Source: Anisodus tanguticus
Lineage: Eukaryota; Streptophyta; Magnoliopsida; Solanales; Solanaceae
Length of the DNA stretch: 64,000 nt
Assembly (NCBI GenBank): GCA_034509755.1
Contig: CM067541.1
Span: forward strand, 22,308,001-22,372,000
Reading direction: 5' to 3'
Shown here: positions 1 through 10,440 of the stretch, piece after piece
Layout: each line of letters opens with the position of its first letter
Position numbering within the stretch: position 1 is the first letter of the stretch
Program-made: the position numbers and the translations under genes
The notes under the pieces: generated by a model
Databases searched by the model: none
What the model saw: only the letters and a program-made list of their open reading frames with translations
What the model was told of the DNA's origin: nothing

Positions 1-480
1 GATACATACCAAAACTTTCCATCGACTTCATATAGGTGTATCCCCAATTACGAATCCAATTAAAACATTATGCCAATAAAATTTTTGTGCTATTAAATCA
101 TCCTCAACAATATTCACAAAAAACTTTGCCTTGATTCATGCTCGGAGGTATATACGTGAGTGGTTTACCTTTTTGAGCTAGTCGGTTTTGTACAGAATCT
201 GGCTTAATCTCAGGCGTAGGTTGAGTAGAGGTCACCACATCAGAGAACTGCATACGACGAGTAACCGGTAACGCATCCGATTCACCAAAATCCTTTAGTT
301 GCAATGAGGTTTGCGAGTCTGTATCGAAGCTCATATCCTCCACCTCCTCTGGAATAGATAGGTGAAAGAGGGCAATTTACAACGAGTTCCATTCGTCGGC
401 GTAACAATATTCGCCGGAGTCGCAGTGGTTTTCCCCAAGTTTTCCATGGATTTTACCTTCAAGGTGTACTTTTGCAGGCC
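1..480 (-). pseudogene. LINE ORF1 (DUF4283) fragment, cut by window start
   Basis: The reverse strand reads as the N-terminal part of a plant L1-type LINE ORF1, the same sequence as 24235-24690. The frame opens near 343 and breaks after the motif MNQGKVF near position 110, where the 24 kb copy reads through, so this copy carries a frameshift. The rest of ORF1 lies left of the window. By family, the product would be an RNA-binding partner of the LINE reverse transcriptase. Confidence 0.75.
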
Positions 481-1224
481 TTGCTAATAATACGCCGAGA
501 GCACATGACTATTTTATGTCGTTAATCAGTTTCAATTCAACAAAACTCGCTCATCCTAGGGAAGATTTTCTTAGAAAGAATTTATCTATTTACCTTTATG
601 AAAGAATTAAAATAAATTGATCAATAAATGACTCATTGCCCAACTCTGCCTAGAAGTTATTTGGCAAGAGATGAGACGCGTCAAGATTTGCTAAACAATG
701 TGTCCTAGCCCAATAGTCCAACTCATACAAATATTAAAAAAATTATTCATTTTCTTATATTTACTAACAAAACTTTATTATTCTTTGTTATAACTATGTA
801 TAACTTATCAAAAAAAACATATTTAAATATTGTTACAATTCTTCTTATACTTGGCTCAAATCAGTCCAAGTATAATTGTATAATTGAACTTATTTACCAA
901 CGTCATAGAATTGTTGGTGGCAGTGATGAGTTAATACAGATAATGGAAGTGGTATCGGAATTCGACATCAGAATTGATCTTCCGTATACTAGTGCTCTTC
1001 ATGGGTTGTTTAACAAGTTGGCTCATGGAGTCGATCGGTGACTTGAAAGCACGTTTTTTTACTCTTTTCTTGACATGTTTTTGCGTATTAGATGCAAGAA
1101 CCTTGAATTGCAAATCTACTAGCATAAACATAATCTTGTTTTCTTTTATGAGAGTGGAAAGTATTTGTAGTATATAAATGTCAATCTTCTCCATAATGGT
1201 TATACTGTTTTCTTTTGACATCAT
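481..1224. other. AT-rich flank shared with units 2 and 3, no supported gene
   Basis: Sequence between the LINE 5' end and the next feature. Segments 590-890 and 900-1170 reappear at 25140-25410 and 26350-26620, but unit 2 has extra DNA between them, including a decayed peptide-gene exon, so unit 1 probably carries deletions. A 97-codon reverse frame (931-1224) is partly shared with 26383-26677 and 49860-50090. It has no recognisable domain and is interrupted differently in each unit. Confidence 0.5.
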
Positions 1225-1500
1225 TGTCTTTGCATTGCCGTTGATGCATCAAATCTGAAAAATATTAGAAAGCACGTTAAATAAGTAAACTCATGAAAAA
1301 TAAATATAAAATAAAAGCTCTAACCACGAAGGACACAAAATACTCACTTGTCAATAAATAAAATATCTGTTACATATTCACTTCCTACTCCAACGACAAG
1401 TGCAAATCCTGATGTCCCTGAATAAATAGATCTCATAACCTGAATGGATTGCATAGCCAGATAGCCTTACATATGCATCCTTGGATCCATTTTGGTAAGT
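1225..1500 (-). pseudogene. Possible two-exon remnant of an unidentified minus-strand gene
   Basis: On the reverse strand, 1475-1352 reads open through the motif GTSGFALVVGVGSEYVTD and ends at an AAG/GTGAGT donor near 1350. About 95 nt later a TTTTTCAG acceptor near 1257 is followed by FDASTAMQRQ and then a stop. The codon pattern and splice sites look like real exons, but I do not recognise the protein. Copia element 1 truncates it upstream (1539). Unit 3 keeps only the 3' part at 50090-50160. A candidate first exon of the same gene lies at 50157-50367. Chance remains a real alternative. Confidence 0.3.
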
Positions 1501-1538
1501 GATATAATTATTTAAAGCATAATCAGTAAGAACTCCTT

Positions 1539-2430
1539 GTTGGAAATTTACTAATGTAGAATTAAGTTTATCCTATTATTTATGACTCGAACAATTGGGG
1601 CCCCGCACGTCGGAAACGTCGTTTTCACACACGTGCACATGTAGTGTCAAGTATCGCAAATTTCATTAGTGAAAGAGATATTGGTACGTAAGTGATACGT
1701 TTAAGACATAGAATGATGGACGGTTATTGGCCAAATGATAAGTATTCCATGTTGGTAAACGAAGGAAGAAGTGTTAGATGAAACGAGTCGGAAGTCGCCG
1801 CGGAGCTGCGAAGGGCCGCGGCGCAGCCCCGTCAGAGCTGGAGCGCTAGTTCACAGAGTCGCGACGCTTCGGAGGCAGAATGCTGCGATGGGAAGATGGA
1901 AAGTTCTGACTTTTGGGCTGGTTTTGGAGCATTGAATCTCCATTATTTGGCACATGAATTCAGCCATTATTTGGCTTAATGTAACCACTCACTAAGTGAC
2001 ATTACATGGCTATTGAAGGTCATTAGTTGGCTAGTTGAGGGATCATCTCATTACACTATAAATTGAGGCTTTTGGCTCAATTGTTCAACACTTAGAAATA
2101 CTCACAGAAATTTTCTGAAATCTTCTTCTTCCTCTCTAGCAAGTTTACTATACTCAAAGTTCTTCAAAAGTAACACTTAAGTTTCCTTTGCTCATTTGTT
2201 AAGTTGTTGTTGTATCTTGGGAGACTATTGCCCGACAACGTAAAAGGATATATACGGGGTAATCATGTCTTAAAGACAGAGTGTCATCACTCGACTTAGC
2301 AAATCACAAGCAGTTTATAATGTTCTTGATTCCAGTTTTGTTGTAATCTTTAGTTTATCCTTTCTAGCAATTTGTAATATTTACTTACTTCCCATTTCCT
2401 GCAATTATTGTAGCCCACAATTTTAAGACA
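1539..2430 (+). repeat. 5' LTR of Copia element 1
   Basis: Begins TGTTGGAAAT and ends TTTTAAGACA, followed after 4 nt by a degenerate copy of the plant initiator-Met primer-binding site (2435-2446, expected TGGTATCAGAGC). The start matches the 3' LTR of element 2 at 31661. The segment 2060-2100 (ATAAATTGAGGCTTTTGGCTC) matches 32270-32290 and probably lies near the LTR TATA/transcription start. This LTR is about 250 bp shorter than that of element 2. Confidence 0.75.
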
Positions 2431-2454
2431 AGATTGTTGTAAGTGCTTAGAAAG

Positions 2455-4123
2455 ATGACTGGAAGAGAACAACTCGCTTCTGATTCTATAGTTGCTGCTA
2501 CTCAAGGCAACCCCTCTGCCTTCCCAACTGCTCAAGGCACACCCAATGCCTTTCCGTTTGCTGAGTCTCATCCAACGCCTTTCCTGTTTCTCAAGGAACG
2601 TTGTCATTCCTCCACCTGCTGGATTCCACCATGAACGCCCTGAAAAGTTCATAGGCTCCAACTTCAAGAGATGGCAACATAAGATGTTATTCTATATGAC
2701 TATTATGGGAATGGCTTATTTCCTAACAGAAGATCCTCCATAAGCTGGAGATGAAGTGGACCCTTCGCCTATTGAAATGGCATAAGGGGGCCAAGGTATC
2801 CATGTCATTAATGGCATGAAGATGGTTCTTGATGCATGGAGTCAAAGTGATTTCATGTGTAAGAACTATATTTTGAACTGCCTGTCAGACCCACTCTACA
2901 CGGTGTATTGCACCGTAGGCACCGCCAAAGAGTTATGGGAGAAGCTGCAGAAGAAGTACAACGCACAAGATGCTGGTACAAAGAAATTCATCATTGGAAA
3001 ATTCCTGAAATTTCAAATGGTGGATAGTAAAACAGTGATGTCCCAAGTCCAGGAATTCCAAATGATTCTACATCACCTGGATTTGGAAGGTATGAAACCA
3101 AATGAGCAGTTTTTGGTTGCATCACTGATTGAAAAGTTACCTCTCTCGTGGAATGAGTTTAAGAGTTACTTAAAACTCAAGACAAAGGAGATGACATTTG
3201 AAGAACTTATTATCAAACTCCAGATTCAGGAAGATAATAAGAAGGTCTTGCCTAGGGGAAAAGAACTCGCTGAGGTAAAGGCAAATCTGGCTGAGGCCAA
3301 AGGGAACCCAAGCAAGAAGTGCAAGTTCCAGAAAGACGGCAAGACCCAAGCGGCGGAGAAGTTCAAGGGAAACTGTCACCACTGTGCGAAACCTGGTCAC
3401 ATGATAAAGGAATGCCGCAAGCTCAAGACTGAGCAACAAGAGAAGGCCAAAGCCAAAGGCAAGGCTCAGGCTAACGTCGTCAAAGACGGGCTTCTTGACG
3501 ACATGATTCAGGATTTCTCGGCGGTGGTCCTTGAAGCAAACCTTATTGAGAATCCCATGCAATGGTGGATGGACACGGGTGCTACAAGACACATCTGTTC
3601 CAATAGAGATGCCTTCTCCATGTATACACCAGTTACTAACAAGAAGATGTTCATGGATAACAACGCTTCCTCTGACGTGCTGAGGGTAGGAAAGGTAGTC
3701 CTGAAGATGACTTCTAGAAAGGAGCTCACACTGAAGGAGGTGATGCATGTTCCTGAGATTAGGAGAAATTTAATTTCAGGTCATTTATTGGTTAATGCTG
3801 GTTTTAGGCTAGTATTTGAGTCCAATAAGTTTGTAATCACCAAGAATGGAACTTTTGTGGGAAGAGGCCTCGTCTGTGGAGGCCTCGTCTGTGAAGGCCT
3901 CTTCAATGTTAACGTCGTGTCTGTAATACGTTCAAGCAATAATATTGAAGCTTCTTCATACTTGCTTGAGTCATCTAATTTATGGCATCATAGATTAGGA
4001 CATGTTAACTACAAGTCTATCCAAAGGTTGGCTAAGTTAGAGTTGTTGTCATCTATCGACGTAAACCCTCAACATAAGTGTGAGGTGTGTGTAGAGGCAA
4101 AACTCACAAAGCTTCTTTTTTGA
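2455..4123 (+). pseudogene. Copia gag-protease-preintegrase region, disrupted
   Basis: Gag opens at ATG 2455, shifts frame near 2600 and meets in-frame stops near 2741 and 2783. The main open stretch is 2816-4123 (435 codons). It contains UBN2-type gag (about residues 1-135), a CCHC zinc knuckle CHHCAKPGHMIKEC (residues 187-200), an aspartic protease with active site WWMDTGATRHIC (about 249-260), and the GAG-pre-integrase motif LWHHRLGHVNYKSIQRL (about 387-403). The frame ends at a TGA inside the integrase N-terminus. By family these parts build the capsid, mature the polyprotein and start integration. The lesions show this copy is dead. Confidence 0.85.
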
Positions 4124-4906
4124 TCCGTCGAAAGGAATACCGCTCCTCTAGAACTTATTCACACAGATATATGTGATTTGAAGTTTGCACAAACTAGGGG
4201 AGGGAACAAGTACTTTGTGACATTCATTGATGATGGCACAAGGTATTGTTACTTTAACTTGTTGAAAAGTAAAGATTAAGCCTTTGAAGCGTTCCGACGT
4301 TACAAAGCAGAAGTTGAAAACCAACTAAGTATGTGGATTAAATCCATTCATAGCGATATAGGGGGAGAATACGTAGCGCCATTTGAGGAATATTGTGCCG
4401 AATCGGGCATTGTTCATCAAACGACAGCTCCATACTCACCTCAATCGAATGGTGTTGCAGAACGCAAGAACTGCACATTGAAGGAAATGATGAATGCCTT
4501 GATCATCAACCCCAGTCTTCCCCAAAACATGTGGGGAGAAGCCGTTCTTACAGCTAATACGATTCTCAATAGAGTCCCGCATAAGGGTAAGGACAAGACT
4601 CCAAATGAATCATGGAAGGGAAAGAAATACATCTATAAATATTTAAAGGTGTGGGGTTGTTTGGAAAAGGTCAAAGTGCCCAAGCCAAAGCAGGTCAAGA
4701 TTGGGCCAAAGACTGTAGATTGCATTTTTATCGGATATGCAAATAATAGTAGTGCTTATCACTTCTTAGTGCATAAGTCAGATATTCCAGATATCCACAG
4801 GAGTAAAATCATGGAATCAAGGAGTGCTCAATTTTTTGAGGATACTTTTCCTGGAAAGGAAAAAGACATAACCTCTATAAATGAATATATAGTAAAACCT
4901 CGATAA
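4124..4906 (+). pseudogene. Copia integrase core remnant
   Basis: Continues the preceding frame after the TGA. The integrase core is readable: LIHTDICDLKF (first catalytic Asp), a nonsense TAA after LLKSKD near 4277, then 4331-4906 open with SIHSDIGGEYV (second Asp) and SPQSNGVAERKN (catalytic Glu). The DDE triad itself is intact although two stops and the missing RT make the copy inactive. The last codons (from about 4870) are supplied by MITE-like sequence, so the listed stop is a junction artefact. Confidence 0.82.
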
Positions 4907-5642
4907 ATGAATATTCGATAAATTAATATCCTGGATTAAATAATAATTTTCTCCGGTCCCGACTTGGGCCAATGAGATAAAATAATAACCTCAATAAATG
5001 CATAAGATAATAATTTTTAAAAACCCCACTGAAAATATAAAATAATAATTCATTAAATACGTATGAAAATTACATATTAAATTAATAAAATAAAGAACTT
5101 TTAAACAATTTTTATTTCAAACTTTATGCTTTCCTAAAATTACATAACTTGATGATTTTTATTTTTGTACTCACATAATGCTTTTCTCATCTCATCAGTT
5201 AGCGTAGATTTTTTTACACATTTCAAATGAGCAGCCATGGAAGAGAAGATATAATATATGAATTTTTATATTTTGGTATATGAAGTTAAAGTACATGTGT
5301 ATATTTATAAACTCTATATTGTGTACTTGAAATAATTCACAACACTTCATATTCTAATGTACCTGCATGCTATTTTGAATCACGCCAACCCAAGATTAAT
5401 AAACTTCTTTTTGACAAGATTAATAAACTTAGATACAATGCGCCATCATTAATTATTTATTTATTTATTTTCTTTTCTTAGTTACCAGAAAAAAATTAAT
5501 TATTTAATTTGAGAAATATAATGTACAAAATAAAAATTATTCTATAAATTAATAAAATATTCATTTATCGATAAATTAATAACCTCGTATAAGATAATAA
5601 TTTTCCAGGTCCAAAGGTTATTCATTTATAGAGGTTTTACTG
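4890..5642. mobile_element. pogo-like (Emigrant-type) MITE, copy 1
   Basis: 753 bp flanked by TA on both sides (4888-4889, 5643-5644). The left terminus is TAGTAAAACCTCGATAAAT and the right terminus, read inward on the reverse strand, is CAGTAAAACCTCTATAAAT. The terminal sequence and TA target fit, as I recall, the plant pogo-like Emigrant/Lemi1 group of Tc1-mariner elements. A fragment of transposase N-terminus remains inside. A second copy with the same neighbours is at 51196-51945. It is absent from unit 2, where sequence equivalent to 4885-6126 is missing. Confidence 0.78.
5140..5238 (-). pseudogene. pogo-like transposase N-terminal fragment in the MITE
   Basis: A 32-codon reverse frame from ATG 5238 to TAA 5140 reads MAAHLKCVKK then STLTDEMRKALCEYKNKN. 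The LTDEMRKALCEYK stretch resembles the start of the CENP-B N-terminal helix-turn-helix that pogo-family transposases use to bind their inverted repeats. The DDE catalytic domain is absent, so this is a deletion derivative. Unit 3 carries the same fragment with one change (Ala3 to Thr). Confidence 0.6.
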
Positions 5643-5644
5643 TA

Positions 5645-6780
5645 TATATTTATGAAATTATATAAATTGTGAGCTTTGAAGCCCTGAGTGATATTCGAAG
5701 CTTGGTTTTTGTATATGATTTTTTTGTTTACATTTGGTAAATATGAATCTAATTTCGTGTGTGTATATATATATGCATTTTTTTCCTATATAAAAAGACT
5801 CATATAGAAAAGATATGCTACAATTTTTTATCATGTTTTTCAAGTTTAGGGAAGTTTTACCTCCTTGTTGAGTCCAAAATCCAATAATGTCCCGCCTTGG
5901 GTATATAAGAATATCTAATTGCGTATTAAAAAAATTGGATCATACCATTACCTTATAGTTTTTGGTTAGATGCTTATATTTTTTCAAGATATGAAGTTTT
6001 TGCTGCTAACAAATATAAGCAACGTAACTTATGAAAATTTTAATTTTCTTACTTATTTAGTATTTTTCAGTATACCAAACAAAAATGATTTAACAACACA
6101 AAGCTTGATAATCTACACTCCAAATTGAAGTGGGATTTAAAAAATGAATTACAGTTACACATGTTAGTGAGCATAGTTATGTCGCTGCTAAATAACTTGA
6201 TATGTTAGTCTTCATATTAATTACTAATGTTATCCTGCTTGACTTGTTTATAGGGTATAATACGGTAAAAACTTTTTTGTACGTGGTGTTTAGATACTTG
6301 CTAATTACTTGTTATGATACTTAGATAAAATGAGATGATTTTTTTTTTGTCACCAAAAAATAGTTTATTGACTTTCTAAGACTTTATAATGCAATTGCAT
6401 TTTCTAGTCCTATTGTTGTTTTTGTTTTTGTATTTCTAACTAATCGATTACTTGGACAAAAATGAGTAAATTTTATGTTATGAAAAAATAATTTAGTGAT
6501 TTTGGTGTAATAAAATAAAAATTGAGTGACTATTCGTGAAATTATCCATATTTTGTCATGTGAGATTGAGCAATCTTTTATTAGACTTGCATTGATGGCT
6601 AATGTTATTAATTTCTTACTTAAAAGAAGTTTTATTAGCACAAATATTCAAATTGGTGACCAAAAATTTGTACTGCTAACTAACTGTGGTCCCACAAGAT
6701 GAGATAATTTTATCTTAGAATATGGTTACTAATGTTTTAATTAGATAACTTTAATCTCATGTATGCTTTGTCTCTATTGC
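5645..6780. other. AT-rich spacer upstream of the peptide gene
   Basis: About 1.1 kb of very AT-rich DNA present in unit 3 (51948-53050) and, from 6127 on, in unit 2 (32661-33315). A reverse frame at 6384-6641 is open in units 1 and 2 but not kept in unit 3 and has no known domain, so I do not call it a gene. Being adjacent to the conserved promoter, the last few hundred bases may hold its upstream control sequences. Confidence 0.5.
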
Positions 6781-6787
6781 TCTACCA

Positions 6788-6795
6788 CTATATAA
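6788..6795 (+). promoter_or_regulatory. TATA box of cysteine-rich peptide gene 1
   Basis: CTATATAA lies 106 bp upstream of ATG 6894, a normal distance for a plant gene with a leader of about 70 nt. The block TCTACCACTATATAATGCTAC is conserved in units 2 and 3, and a related block precedes the decayed exon at 25046. Confidence 0.65.
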
Positions 6796-6893
6796 TGCTA
6801 CTCCAAGACCTTACTCCAAATCATTCAAAAGTTTATAAAATTTCTTTTTTTTATAGAAAGTGTATTAGTAAGCAAAATACGGCCAAAATTGCT

Positions 6894-8433
6894 ATGAAGT
6901 CTGCTTTCTTTGTTGCTTTGTTGCTGATCACCATGGGTTTGTTTCTCTTTAATTCTTATTTTCTTATGCCTTGAACCTTTAATCTATTAATTTTTATTGT
7001 CATTGTAATTTTTTATAAGACGGGTGTCTTGGAGCAGCAATAAAGTTATCTTTGTGTGATCTATATATGTCATAGGTTTAATCCGTAAAATCAGCAATGG
7101 TTGCGAATTAGCATAGCCTTGTCCTCTCTTTATGTATGTATGTATGTATGTATATGTGTGTGTATACATATAAATTTGAGTGAGAAGCATACTAGGCCAT
7201 GAATAAAGTTAGAATCTAATTACAGGTTTCCCAAAAACCAGTACTCTAGCCAAAACTTTATATTTGTGTTAATTAAGAAATCTAATTAATATGTATAAAT
7301 AATTTGACCAAGACCAATAACCTACATTTTCTAAAATTCATAAATTATAAACTTGAAATTCTAGATCCGCTTCTCCACACCAAATACAAATAAATTATAT
7401 TTTAGTTTATGCCTTGTTGTCACACCTCAACCTTAGGGGGTGGGGTGGGGGTGGCACCAGGTGCCCTAGGGCCCGAGCGTACCACTCCTGATACATGTAG
7501 CATACTTACCAATACATGGGCCGACAAGGCCTATGACGAGTGATTACCTGATCAATAGACACAACCACCTGCACGTGGAAAAGGCCCAACATATCTTTAT
7601 ATATAGCAAGGCCGATACAAACCCAACGGTCAACTGGAAAGGCCGCTTAGCACACACAAAACTACTATATACTTGATGACTATCTACAAGCCTCTAGAGA
7701 ATGTACCAACAACATCTGGTCGGGACAGGGCTGTGACATACCCAACTATGTACATATGTGCAACCATCATACCTATCAGCTCACTAGACAGCGTCGAAAG
7801 AAGGAGCTAGACAACCTTCATCTGAGTCGAGCCACCTACTGCGAGGTATCGTACTATATGTACCTGCGGGCATGAAATGCAGCACCCCGGAAAGTAATCA
7901 TCAGTACGAAAGATGTACTGAATATGTAAGGCTGAAACTGTTGCAGGACTGTAAATGAAGCATAAAGCTGAAGCTGCAACTGAGTGTAAAACTATAAATG
8001 GAGTCATAGAGAATCAACTTGTACTCTGAGTGCTTATGTGGGTAAGGAATATGCATATTGTGCTTTAAAACTTTTTGTATACGTATACAACTCGATCCTT
8101 CCTTAATCATTCCAAAAGAATCCTCTTCCTTATCTTAGGCTCCCTTCCTTAAGGTATATTCGATATATGAAATTACGGGGTATCATAGATTGTCACTATA
8201 ATGTTTCAATAGCAAAGAAAAACATATGTGAAATGCTGATTTAATTTGTTTAAATATCTTCAGTTGCAGATTTTTCATCCAACAAGGTGGAAGCGAGGAA
8301 CCATTGTGATTCTTCTGCTGATTGTCATTGTGTTGTGGGTCTCAACCCTCGTTGTTTTTTGCATTTTTGTATTTGCATTGCCAACTCAAAGTTTGAAGTG
8401 CCTTCCGTACATAGCGTGAAACACAAGAATTGA
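6894..8433 (+). CDS. Two-exon secreted cysteine-rich peptide, copy 1
   Basis: Exon 1 is 6894-6936 (43 nt) and exon 2 is 8264-8433 (170 nt). The intron (6937-8263, 1327 bp) is phase 1, with donor G/GTTTGT and acceptor TTCAG; a second AG six bases downstream could also be used and keeps the frame. The predicted product is 70 residues: a hydrophobic signal peptide (FFVALLLITMV, residues 5-15) with likely cleavage after VEA at 25, then a mature peptide of about 45 residues. Cysteines are at 29, 35, 37, 45, 50 and 52 (C-x5-C-x-C-x7-C-x4-C-x-C), allowing three disulfides, followed by a Lys-containing tail. The layout (signal-peptide exon plus mature-peptide exon, terminal C-x4-C-x-C) is like NCR/late-nodulin, albumin-1 and DEFL-type peptides, but loop sizes do not fit one named family. 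Function unknown. The unspliced frame would stop after 26 codons. Confidence 0.72.
7131..7172. repeat. (TATG)n/(TG)n microsatellite in intron 1 of gene copy 1
   Basis: A TATG run followed by TGTGTGTG. Equivalent tracts at 33661-33702 and 53401-53430 differ in repeat number, as expected for slippage. Confidence 0.85.
7418..8017 (-). mobile_element. Inverted Ty3/gypsy LTR (solo or partial) in intron of gene copy 1
   Basis: On the reverse strand this 600-bp block has the order of motifs seen in the G-element LTR: a CAGTACATC...GTACTGA block, GCATTTCATGCCCGCAGG, AGAGGCTTGTAGA, CCTTGTCGGCC, and the end GAGGTGTGACA. It is flanked by CTTGT on both sides (7413-7417, 8018-8022), compatible with a 5-bp target duplication. 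No internal region is attached, so a solo LTR left by recombination is likely. The 5' end does not start with a clean TG, so part of the LTR may be missing. The same block is at 53684-54283 in unit 3. Confidence 0.6.
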
Positions 8434-8439
8434 TGTTGG

Positions 8440-8445
8440 AATAAA
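8440..8445 (+). terminator. Poly(A) signal of gene copy 1
   Basis: AATAAA begins 7 nt after the stop codon and is conserved at the same distance in all three copies (34078, 58258). Confidence 0.55.
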
Positions 8446-8582
8446 AATTTATTCACGCTCGATATATACATTTACATGTATCGGGTAGGGGATATGATTT
8501 TATTATCGATGTATCGGCACTTGTCTGTGTATGTTTTGATTTCCTAAATATATGTTGACTTCAAAACTCTTACATTGAGTAA

Positions 8583-8720
8583 TACTCCCTCTATCTCAAA
8601 TTATTTTATCGTGATTTTTAAACATAATTATTACAAATTATTTGTCATTTTAAAAGTTTAAGACAAAATTATTATTTCTTTTCATTCTACCCGTAGTAGT
8701 AATTGTTTCGTAGATTTACT
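8583..8720. mobile_element. Stowaway-like MITE remnant (one end)
   Basis: TACTCCCTCTATCTCAAATT is the typical start of plant Stowaway (Tc1-mariner) MITEs, and the following TTATTTGTCATTTTAAAAG fits. I do not see the matching right terminus, so it is truncated or decayed. Copies at 34221 and 58401 occupy the same place after the peptide gene. Confidence 0.45.
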
Positions 8721-8724
8721 ATTT

Positions 8725-9245
8725 CTAAACTTTGGGGCTCAAATCCTCAATTTCTACAACCCAAATACAAATAAATACTAAATAAACAGTGGAAGTCGTG
8801 GTAAATATCACAACAAGGGTTAGAAACTTACCATTTAAAGACAAGAACGCAACAAAAATCACTAAAATAGGAGCTCTAAAACTCAACATATGAAATAAAA
8901 TGTCCAAATCCCGATTTTGAGATATTTCTGCCGCAATTGAGGTCTTTTTACCGCTTTTATGGTCCCACCACATTTGTGGTCTCTGAAGATTCTGCTTCTG
9001 CTATCCCACCACAACTGCAGTCCTTTTACTGCTTTTGTGGGTGCACCAGAAATCAATAATTTTTTCCAATAACTAAAATATACATAACTCTCATATACGA
9101 CCTCGAAATTCGACCAGTGTTTTTGCTATGATTTCATAATCATGATATGAATCTAATGGTTCAATCAAAATATAATTTAGAGCTCATTTGATCAATATAG
9201 TACCATTTATTCCCCAAGAAATAACATTGAAACATCAATTATGGG
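8725..9245 (-). repeat. Inverted gypsy-type LTR fragment
   Basis: Read on the reverse strand, this has features common in gypsy LTR R/U5 regions: a GAGGGTAAGTTTCTAACCC-like donor block (clearer at 34449 and 58638) and repeated GCGGT/ACCGC palindromic blocks near 8930-9030. There is no coding content; the 82-codon reverse frame inside it is a by-product. The same segment follows the peptide gene in units 2 and 3. Confidence 0.4.
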
Positions 9246-10440
9246 TTCTTACTTCCTTAAAAGTTTAAGCTATGGGTTCTTCCTTCCAAGTTCAGATTTT
9301 TAAGACAATTATTGGAGCGAATAAGGTATGTAGAGCTTCTATCCACGTGTGAGAATATCCATATTTTGCTCACTCCATCTTTTTGCATGAAATACGAATT
9401 CTTCATAAGTTTAGGGTTTTGTTCTATTATCATGATAACCCCAACACATGTAATACTATACGACATGCCTATATTACAATTCAACAATTGTATTCATGAT
9501 ATATCATTACGATTGTCATGAATCTGTCCGTAATCCATGAATGCATGCTTTAAATTCCATGAGTTCGTAAATACAAGTTATAATTATTATTACTCAGTTC
9601 CATGAAATTATACGTACTTTTCATGATTTATACAAGTTATATGATATAACTATTCACAAGTTAAACTATAATTGCAAACCATGTTTACAAGTTATTTTCA
9701 TGAAATCGATGGGCTTACAAGCCAACTATTTTCAAGTACATGTTTTGGAAGTTGCACATAATACCGAGAAGGTTCAGACAACCTGAAACTACATTGTCAG
9801 AGTAGGATAAGAATCTCTCCACCCAGTTAGGACAATATCTTCATGTTACCCATTGAGGGTTATTAGATCCATTCATGTCATGTTCATGTCTCGTATCCTT
9901 GTAAGGTACGAGATGACTTAGCTGATTGGGCAGAGATCAGATGTCACGTTCCAGCGTGGTGGTTTCATATCGGTTATATTAATGCTCTCAGCATAGATAT
10001 ACACCTATAAAACTTTATAAGTTTTTATACATCTTACTTTATTCATGTCAGGTCATGTTAATATTTAGTTTTCTGTCCTATTATTTCATGTGCCTGCTTA
10101 ATTTTTTAGTTGCTTCACGTACAATACAATTCAAATGTACTAACATCCCTTTCCATGAAGCATGCACTTCACGGTGCAGGTGCTCAGTTTTAGGATGACG
10201 AATCTTCTTAATAGGATTTACCTCAGTATCAGCTATTGGTAAGCCCCATTTCCTTTGGGGTGTCAATTAGTTTTTTACATGTTATGCTTTATTGTAAAGG
10301 TAGGCCGTGGCCTTATCATGATAAAATAGTTTTGCAGTCAGACTCACATTTCAGAGGTTTCACAGACTAGACTAGTTTAGCATGTCATGTCAGTCTTGTC
10401 AGTATTGGTTTTCAAACTTACTATGTTTTCAGATACTTTC

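Larger units (their letters stand above)
1539..4880 (+). mobile_element. Ty1/copia retrotransposon 1, 3'-truncated
   Basis: The element starts with an LTR (TGTTGGAAATTTAC...), then a degenerate primer-binding site, gag, zinc knuckle, protease and integrase. It stops inside the integrase/RT linker where the pogo-like MITE begins. No reverse transcriptase, RNase H, polypurine tract or 3' LTR is present, so it cannot move by itself. The same family forms element 2 (26616-32660), which keeps the missing 3' half. Confidence 0.88.

Noticed and set aside
3170..3748. 192-codon reverse frame opposite Copia gag
   Set aside because: Antisense by-product of the gag/protease frame, whose zinc knuckle and DTGA motif are on the plus strand.
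6384..6641. 85-codon reverse frame repeated at 32919-33176
   Set aside because: Not open in unit 3, no domain, very AT-rich. Copies 1 and 2 are alike because the segment is duplicated.
6759..6974. 71-codon frame covering exon 1 without splicing
   Set aside because: Its upstream half is promoter and leader, and the conserved part ends exactly at a GT donor. The spliced model uses a matching acceptor and a conserved second exon in all three units.
7807..8007. 66-codon reverse frame repeated at 54073-54273
   Set aside because: Sits within the inverted LTR and is explained by its duplication.
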